In this document: piece by piece, positions 56,964-64,000 of the stretch
How the letters are laid out: each line of letters starts with the position of its first letter
Position numbering within the stretch: position 1 is the first letter of the stretch
DNA from: Scenedesmus sp. ARA3
Taxonomy: Eukaryota; Chlorophyta; Chlorophyceae; Sphaeropleales; Scenedesmaceae
DNA length: 64,000 nucleotides
Reading direction: 5' to 3'
Assembly (NCBI GenBank): GCA_004335835.1
Contig: RWJK01000301.1
Span: 1-64,000 of the forward strand
Translations under genes and position numbers: made by a program
Notes under the pieces: generated by a model
Database searches by the model: none
What the model saw: only the letters and a program-made list of their open reading frames with translations
Told to the model about the DNA's origin: nothing

Positions 56964-59545
56964 GCAGTTGGCTTGCTCACACTGCTGCAAGCACCACACA
57001 GATGCGCCAGCAAGAAGTTCGGCACTCTTTGCTGCATCTGGTGGGCCAGTTGCACACCATCCAGTGAGCCCTTGATTGCCCTTGGTTGCTGGTCGTGTTG
57101 TCTTGTAGGAAAACATGGATGTCAACAGCTGCCATTACCTGGTTAAGCTATGTGAGCATGGTGTTTAGCACAGGGTTCAGACCAGTCAGTGTGTGACACG
57201 GCTGTTCTTCACACAGATTGTTACGGCATGGTGTACACATAGGGAGAAGCTCGTTGCTGCATCCCAGTGTCACCATGCATTCTTGTGGCAAGAAGCAATA
57301 GCTGATCACATTTAGCTTGATACCCTGATTACTCTGAGTCAGCATCAGCTTGCGCTGGATTTGTGATTGTTCCAGTTCAGGCGGGAGGCTGTCACAGGAA
57401 GTTGAGTTATGTTCTGCGCTATTTATTTTCACACAGCCTCTTCTGACCAGCCCTACATCAGTAGCATAGCAAAAAATAGTTCTTTTGTTGCTGCAACAGC
57501 AACGGACAGTGGGGTTGTGCAGCTAGGCATAGCATCATGTCTGCTGTTTTTGAGGCTGCTGCAGCAGCTGACCACGCCTGTTAGATCTAGGCACTGGTGG
57601 ATGTGTTGACTAGTGTAGTGACATTGCATAAAGGCTGAACCAAGGTGGCCAACACACTTGCTGTGTACAATTGTTCCAGCATCTGCTGTGGCGGAGATTG
57701 CAGGTCTCACATGAAGCACTGCTGTTTGAAACATGCACAGATGCTGGGTCTGGTAGATCTTAAGCTTGGCCACTTTATAGTCGAGGTAACCTGCAGAAGA
57801 AGCACTGTACATGCTTTGCACGCATGCAATATGCATATTGCACGCTTGAGCATGCAATGCTGTCATCTTGTTGAGGTGCGCACTGAGTTGAGCACAGCTG
57901 CAGCCACAACAGCCCAGCAATGTGGCTGGCATGCTGCACAGCTTGTCAGCTTCTCTACAGTTGTGTGTGCACCCGTTTGTGAACCAACCTTACAGTACTA
58001 CCCTGGATTTGCAGGTAGTCTATGTGTATTGTGTTTGTGAAATTAGGACTGCTGCAGATGACAGTGATGGAGGCCACACAATGCAATTGCGCTTGTGCAA
58101 TCGACTGCATCTTACCACATGTTTGTATGACCGGTGCTTGTGCCGAGGCTGGCTCAGATTGTGTGCTGCTTTGCACGCGCATTGTTGTTGGTGCGCTGTT
58201 GCCAGGCTCAGGCATTTATTATCTGCTGTGTTGCGCACGGTGATGTGTGAATGCGGATGCAGCTGGCATCGGGCTGCCTGGGTCTCCAACTTGGCTTGAA
58301 GCACAGCACAGCCTGCATTTGTGTAGCGTTGTCACAACTGGTGGGTAGCTACTGGCAGCATGAGCATTAGGATGGTTGCAATGGTAAGGCACTTGATGCA
58401 GCGTCCACTAGAGACTCTCGGAGGAGTCATACCACACAAACACAACGTCAGCCGTAATCAGCATCATCGTGTTACCATCCAAGCCATTGCGACGCTGTCA
58501 GTTGAACATAGTGCCAGCCATTTTCACAGCTGACACATGAGCATGGACTCAAACAGAGGTCCTTGACACACGCACATGACACCATGCCAGCGTAGCCAAC
58601 TCGCTGACAAGCACAGCCAACCACAAACCATGATTGTTCACTGAAGGTGGCACCTTGCTGAGCCAATAGGGCCCCACACCAAACAACAAGACAACCGAAC
58701 TGTGGCAGCTGTGGTGCCTCAGTTGAGGCTGCTGCAGCAGCCAGCGCAGATGTGCACGCTCCACAGCGCGTGTCACTGCCTCGAAGCCTGCCCCACCATG
58801 ACACGCAACACAATGGGAGCGCTGTGACCACTGCTGTGCAGGAAGGCTGCAGGATATCTACTTCCAACAGCATCCCTGCAACGAGCACCCTTGCAGAGGG
58901 CATACTCGAGGATGCTTGCTACTAGTATGCTCTCCTTGCTGCAAGTCTGCCGTGCCTCAGCAATGTCTGAAGGTGCAGTCGGTGCTTACACGGCACACCA
59001 CACGAAGTAATGCAGACACCGCCGAGCGCCCTGCTTAGTTATTACGGAAGCTGCCACACAAGCGCTGGAGCTGCCAAGGGGACTCAACAGCAGCGCCATG
59101 CATGGGCCACATGATCATGATCGACGGCCATGCCGCCACAGCGTCACGTGCAGCTGCATGCCCCAGCGCCGCAGCTGAGCCCTGCTGCTGCACATGCTGC
59201 TGCCCAGTGAAGCCTTGCCATGCCACCAGTGAACAAGAACCATGCATTCTGCCAGGCAGCGTACAAGCCACCGCATAGTCTCTGCGGCTGCGCAAAGGCT
59301 GCGCATGCTGCGGCGCCACACGTTGCTGCACCATGCTCCTCAGGCACAATGCTGCGCAGCCAGCGAGCGTAGGGTACAGCAGCTTGCTGCTCAATATGCA
59401 CCGCTTGGGTGTCAAAGGAAGGTAAAGTCCAGCATGACCGCATGCGTGCTGTGAACAGCCTGTAATGTGCTGATGGTGCAGTTGGCTGGAGCAGCTGCCA
59501 TTCCCTGCCCCATGCTGCTGCAGGTCGTCACACCTGCAGCTGCCA
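56964..59545. other. Long intergenic region, no gene supported
   Basis: About 2.6 kb with low coding potential. Minus-strand open frames at 58472-58903 and 59035-59415 are Cys/Ala/Gln-rich and lack splice or family support. An 18-bp perfect palindrome lies at 57825-57842. Confidence 0.45.
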
Positions 59546-59752
59546 CTACTTCAAGGGCATCTCATCACTCTCTATCCACTTGATGCGGTCGTCCCTTGAC
59601 CTCTTCTTGGCTTGCGCATAAGCATCCCGCTTCTCTGGTGGAGCGTTCCTGTGCTGCCACACAGGATATGCTGCCAGGGCAAAGCCCAAGAGCGTTAGCA
59701 CAGCTACCTTCCGTTGGCTGCCTGCAAGCTTAACCTCCTTCACGAAGGCCAT
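59546..59752 (-). CDS. Small single-pass membrane protein, unknown
   Basis: Intronless, 68 aa, ATG at 59752. The layout is a basic N-terminus (MAFVKEVKLAGSQRK), one hydrophobic helix VAVLTLLGFALAAYPVW (~16-32), then a hydrophilic Lys/Arg/Glu tail (NAPPEKRDAYAQAKKRSRDD and onward) ending in SDEMPLK. There are no repeats or low-complexity runs, and composition is balanced, unlike chance frames here. Size and layout are reminiscent of small mitochondrial inner-membrane or assembly proteins, but no specific family was recognised. Confidence 0.55.
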   Translation of the reverse strand: MAFVKEVKLAGSQRKVAVLTLLGFALAAYPVWQHRNAPPEKRDAYAQAKKRSRDDRIKWIESDEMPLK

Positions 59753-59826
59753 AGGCCCTGTTGCTGGCTAATGACCTAACAGAAGCACTAGCAGCAGCAG
59801 TGTTCAGTAGCAACACTGTCCCTGGG

Positions 59827-59866
<40 letters not shown>

Positions 59867-60584
59867 GCGCGCAGACGATTCACATCAACACACTTGTCAA
59901 CAGCGTCGAATAGGGGTACTCATACATTTGCAGATGTCCTGTGAAGCTCATGCTGCAGGACGGTGAATGGGTGTGAAAGGAACCTGTGTTAGTCACACGG
60001 GGCTTACGCGCGGGCTCCAACTATATCGGAACTTCCAATGTCTGGTCTGATAAGCAGAAACTTTTTGTACGCACACAATAGCGTTTTACTGCAGCTTTTA
60101 CAGGTGGTACGGTGGCCGATTGCACTCTTTCACTGTCAGGCTGCACTGTAGCCCGTGCTCAGCCACTGATTCACATACGATTGCCAGGAGACAATTGCTC
60201 AGCAAGTGCTGCAGCGTCTAGAATCGGCTGGTGCAGCAGAGGCGGGTGGTGTTGCTAGCATCACTGGCACCAGCAGCAGCACCTGCAGTGGCAGCAGCAG
60301 CAACCCGCACCATCAGCAGCAGCAACGCTGCAACAGCAGTGCCCCAGAAGCAGCAGCAGCACTCTAGCACCAGCAAGCCATAGCCTGCAGCTCTCCAAGC
60401 TCAGTCCTGCGGTAGCAATTGCCCTAGCTGTAGACACAGCAGGGCAGCCGGGCAGCTGGGTGGCCGCTGCCACCGCATGCCACGCCTCAGCGTGCAGCCG
60501 TAGCACTGCCGCCAGACGCTGCCAGCAGCACAGGCGTAGCAGCAGCCGGCAGCATCCCAGGCGCCAGGTCCCCACAGCAGCAGC
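59753..60584. other. Divergent intergenic region with (CAG)n tract
   Basis: Separates the small membrane protein gene (minus) from the PIN-like transporter (plus). A run of about 12 CAG/AGC units is at 59830-59866. No gene is supported. Confidence 0.5.
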
Positions 60585-62981
60585 ATGTCGGGGCAGCTGC
60601 GGGACCGCATCAATGTCAGCCTGCAGGCGGTGGCGCAGGTGCTGGTGGTGTGTGGGCTGGGCGTGTACCTTGCACGCAAGCACGGCCTGGACCGGTCTGC
60701 AATAGCAGCAGTCTCCAATGTGAACTGGCACGTGCTTATTCCCGCGCTCATGTTCAGCAGCATAGTGGGCGCAGTCACGCCAGCCAACCTGGCGCTGCTG
60801 TGGCCCATGCTGCTGGCCTCGCTGCTGCACATCCTGCTGGGTGTGGTGCCCGCGCTGCTGCTGGGCTGGGCCGCCAAGCTGCCTCGCGACATGTGCTTCT
60901 TCGCGGTCATGGCTTCCAGCCTGCCTAACTGCGGCAACCTGCCGTGGCTGTTCATGCCCAGCATCATAAAGTATTACGCGCCACCCGGCGAGGCAGCAGC
61001 GCAGAGCCAATACATGGTGGGCCTGGTCAGCGTGTACACGATTATTACAATCCTGGTGACGCTCACGGTGCCCTTCATCTTCAAGCGCGCGCCGGACACC
61101 CTGCTGCTGCCACGGCGCAGGCAGCAGGGCGAGGCTGCAGGACCGCAGCTGCCGCAGCTGCAGGATACCAGCAGCGTGCAGCTGCAGGTGGTGGAGACAG
61201 AGATAGCAGCAGTAGCAGCAGCGGCAGCTGGAAAGCAGGTGCAGGTGCGGCAGCTGCACCACTTAGCAGCAGATGGCACGGGCGCAGCAGCAGCAGATGA
61301 TACAGCTAGTCACCAGGACGCTGGCATGCAGCACACAGCGTTGCATGCGGCGCCCAGGGCAGGTGCAGTGGACCAGAACCTAGCTAGCAACGGAGCCCAC
61401 CAACACTTACAGGAGCACCAGCAGCAGCATCTGCAGCACGCTGACACGGCAGCAGCTGCTGCTGCTGGGCTGCTGCCTGTGGCTTCACACAGCACGATTG
61501 CAGATTCATTTTCTCCATTTGAACTGGCTGAGGTAGAAGAGGACGATGCAGCAGTGCCTGAGCCACCTGCTGCTGCAGCCAGGCGCCAGCAGCAGCAGGC
61601 CGCGCACAGCTTCGCCAGCCACCGCAGCAGCAGCAGGCTGCTGCAGCACGGCCAGGGCCTGCTGGGCAGTTTCAGCAGGAGCTTCAGCCGCAGCTTCAGC
61701 AGGGGCCTGCAGCGCAGCGAGAGCATGGTGAAGCTGGTGTGGACCTTCCCGGCAGGCTGGCAGCGGGACCGCACAGCAGCAGCAGCAGCAGTTGTGGCTA
61801 GCCAGCAGCAGCAGGAGCCCGGCCGTCAGCAGGGGTGCTGGCCAGCAGTCCCGAGCTGGCTGGTTGCACTGCTGCGCTGCGGCCGCGCACTGCTGGACCA
61901 CCCGGCAGTCAATGTGCCGCTGGGCGCCACCGTGCTGGGCATATGCTGTGCTGCTGTGGGCCCTGTGCGGGGGCTGCTGGTTGATGATCAGGCGCCGCTG
62001 CACTGGCTGTGGCTCAGCCTCAGCTGGGTGGGCGCGGCAGCGGCGCCGCTGGCAACCATGCAGATAGGTGAGCGCAGCATGTCGAGTTGCTGGAAGCATT
62101 TGGTTGTGCAGGTTGCTACGCCGAAGCGCAGTGCCAGTTCAACTACTAGCGCAGCCTGTTGAGCTGTTGAAGAATCCTACAGCCAAGCCCCATTGCCAGT
62201 TGCGTGCAATGCAGCTGTGTCAGCCTCCCTGTCCTTGCACTGCTTGGGCGGGTGGTGGCATGCATACACACGTGTGCAGTAGTTGTGCTTGCTGCAGCTG
62301 CTGCTCACCCCGCACACTTCTCCTCCTGCTGCTGCCTGCGCTGCTGCTGCCTGCACTGCTGCTGCTGCTGCTGCCAGGTGCGGAGCTGATGCAGGCTGCC
62401 CCCGTGGAGCTGGGCATGCGCGTCAGCCGCAGGGCGCAGTGGCTGGCTACCGCCATCGCTATTTTGGTCAAGTTGCTGCTGGTGAGCTGGGAGGACTGCT
62501 GCTGCTGCTGATGCACCTTCCTTCCTGCCTGCCAGGTTGCACATGCATGTAAGCAGCCAGCAGTGCTGTTGAAATCCCTGCACCCCATGGACATGGATGT
62601 GCTGCAGCAGCCACAGCCGCGGACACCATCTGCACCATCATGCGTGTGTGCATCTGCAGCCATACGGTCACCTTTCTGCTGCGCCTGCGCTTGCTGCTGC
62701 TGCTGCTGCTGCCGCTGCTGCTGCTGCAGGTGCCGCTGATGAACGTGGCCATCATCCGCACGGCAGGCATGCACACGCTGGTGCCGCCAGAAGACAAGGT
62801 GTACCAGCTGCTGCTGCTGGTGGAGGCGGCGGTGCCTGCTGCTGTCACGCTGCTGGTGGTGTGTGGGCGCGTGTACCCCGACATCCGCCCGCTGAGCCAG
62901 ATGCTGTTCTGGCAGTATGTAGCCAGCCTGGTGACGCTGCCGGCGTTCCTGGTGTGGTTCATGTACATGCTGGAGCTGTAG
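60585..62981 (+). CDS. PIN-like / PILS-type auxin-efflux-carrier family transporter
   Basis: Membrane transport protein family (PF03547-type). Three exons: 60585-62067, 62378-62481, 62730-62981, in phase, giving 612 aa. The N-terminal bundle of about five helices begins VAQVLVVCGLGVYLARKHGL and includes NWHVLIPALMFSSIVG and the family mark SSLPNCGNLPWLF. A hydrophilic loop of ~250 residues (roughly 175-425) rich in Gln, Ala, His and Ser follows, with SFSRSFSRSFSRG repeats. The C-terminal bundle has HPAVNVPLGATVLGICCAAV, VPLMNVAIIRTAGMHTLV and a final helix. In plants, PILS proteins sit in the ER and control intracellular auxin, while algal PINs vary in location. The long loop resembles canonical PINs and the sequence motifs are closer to PILS, so the subfamily is left open. 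Confidence 0.92.
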
Positions 62982-64000
62982 CAGCAGCAGCTGTATGTAC
63001 TGTCCTACAGCAGTGATGTTGATGGGCGGATGGTCTGCTAGCATATCAAGGAGTGCAAATAGAGGCGCAGTTGCAGCAACTACCAGCACCCGCTAGCACA
63101 TAAGCTGCTGTACAATCGGCTGCAACAAGGCAACCCTGGTTGCTGCACAGCCGCTGCATGGGGCATGACTTGACACTATACAGCACTAAACTGCAGTGCT
63201 ACTGCTGGGGGTCTATTTAAAACAAACTTTGTGCAGCCGATGTGCAGCTGATGTGCTTGCCCAGGAGCAACGCTGCTTCTTCGTGCAGCTGTGGGCTTGG
63301 TTTCTTACTCGGTGAAGTGTCCGAGCAAGAACCCGCTGTTGTTGTGCAGTGTTCAGGGAATTCAGCGCAGTAGCATGAGCGATGCACGTGTGTGCCGCCA
63401 TCTGTGGCACGGATGAAGCCCAGCCCAGCATGATGATACAACCGCACGGCCAGCGATCTGCATTGCCCTTGTGTGCTGCTGTTGGTGAGGTTTGTGGGTG
63501 CACATCGAAGAAGCTGTTCAGCGCTTCAGCAAGGCAGTAGTTTGAACAGCATGCCTCTGGTATGTGAAACGTTGTGTGTTATCATAGCCATCAGGGGCTG
63601 CACGTGCCTCCGATGCATGCATGCAGTGCTATGTGCTATCACACATGCCAGTGACATATGCGCAAGAGCCTGAATGGTTTGGACCGGTTCAATGCTGCGC
63701 TTGACTGCCACGTGGCCCACCTGCAAGGATGCTGCCAATTAGACCGGAAGTATGCATGCATCACTTTTGCATCAGCATGAGGAGCGGTAATGTAGCAAAA
63801 GCTTGTCTTTCAGCTTGACAGCGCCTGCAGCGGCAGTGCCAGCCTTTTGCCACCCTCTGCTCCTCGATGGGTGCCCTGGTTGCTCCACGATATGTCATTT
63901 ACCATTATAATGTGCTAATGTAGGACGCGGGTGTTGTCTCGTGCCGGCCAGCTGAACAATCATGCAGATAGCAAGCTGCTACTGCTGTTGCGACAGCTGT
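62982..64000. other. 3' flank of the PIN-like gene, no gene supported
   Basis: Contains the transporter 3' UTR and sequence with no convincing open frame or motif. Any gene continuing beyond 64000 is not visible. Confidence 0.5.

Noticed and set aside
58472..58903. 143-residue Cys-rich minus-strand frame
   Set aside because: The Cys content follows from TGC/TGT repeats; no signal peptide, no spaced Cys pattern and no neighbouring exons.
59035..59415. 126-residue minus-strand frame
   Set aside because: Composition typical of antisense CAG/CTG sequence, no start context or family resemblance.
1..64000. Bacterial-type features, transposases, CRISPR arrays, tRNA or rRNA genes
   Set aside because: Scanned by eye on both strands; repeats present are microsatellites, minisatellites or short duplications, and no tRNA B-box context, spacer-repeat array or transposase motif was found.

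Overview
The window looks like nuclear chromosome sequence from a chlorophyte green alga, probably Chlorophyceae. The evidence is: many short GT-AG introns in almost every gene; GC-rich, C/G-ending codons; very abundant (CAG)n/(CTG)n tracts that code for Gln, Ala and Ser runs or lie in introns; an OPR-type organelle RNA-binding protein, a gene class expanded in Chlorophyta; and plant-like families (UDP-sugar transporter, PILS/PIN-like carrier, plastid-type GTP cyclohydrolase II). No tRNA, rRNA, transposase, CRISPR or bacterial operon signal was seen. The taxon is an inference, since no search could be run.

I rebuilt fourteen gene models by splicing on GT-AG sites, and in nearly all of them every junction keeps the reading frame. 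Left to right: a nucleotide-sugar transporter (1221-3601, +); cytosolic HSP90 (4702-9016, +); a secreted GH10 glycoside hydrolase (10495-13821, +); a coiled-coil Gln-rich protein of unknown function (14687-17194, +); a gene-poor stretch with repeats (17.2-20.0 kb); a secreted Cys-rich, Pro-rich wall-type protein with a duplicated domain I do not recognise (20032-23870, -); GTP cyclohydrolase II with two competing last exons (25302-28513, -); a Cys/His-cluster Gln/Ala-rich protein (29867-32268, -); an OPR protein (33166-39429, +); a secreted FAD-dependent oxidoreductase with an apparent frameshift (40878-43544, +); an incomplete unknown gene (45673-46423, -); a Sel1-repeat protein with an N-myristoylation-type start (46984-49375, -); the splicing factor SWAP (50055-55553, +); and a PIN-like transporter (60585-62981, +). 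Two small intronless genes are proposed at 56454-56963 (+) and 59546-59752 (-).

The genes are not an operon or an evident cluster. They are mostly housekeeping (chaperone, splicing factor, riboflavin pathway, UDP-sugar transport, organelle RNA factor), with three secreted or wall-related proteins (GH10, the Cys/Pro-rich protein, the FAD oxidoreductase). Two divergent gene pairs may share bidirectional promoters (32269-33165 and 49376-50054).

The most unusual items are: the ungapped internal duplication of a double-Cys domain in the secreted protein at 20-24 kb; the tandemly duplicated terminal exon of GTP cyclohydrolase II; a dispersed repeat that supplies the C-terminus of the GH10 enzyme; (CTG)n tracts sitting directly on 3' splice sites; and two helically phased clusters of short sites in intergenic DNA (near 44.2 and 56.0 kb).
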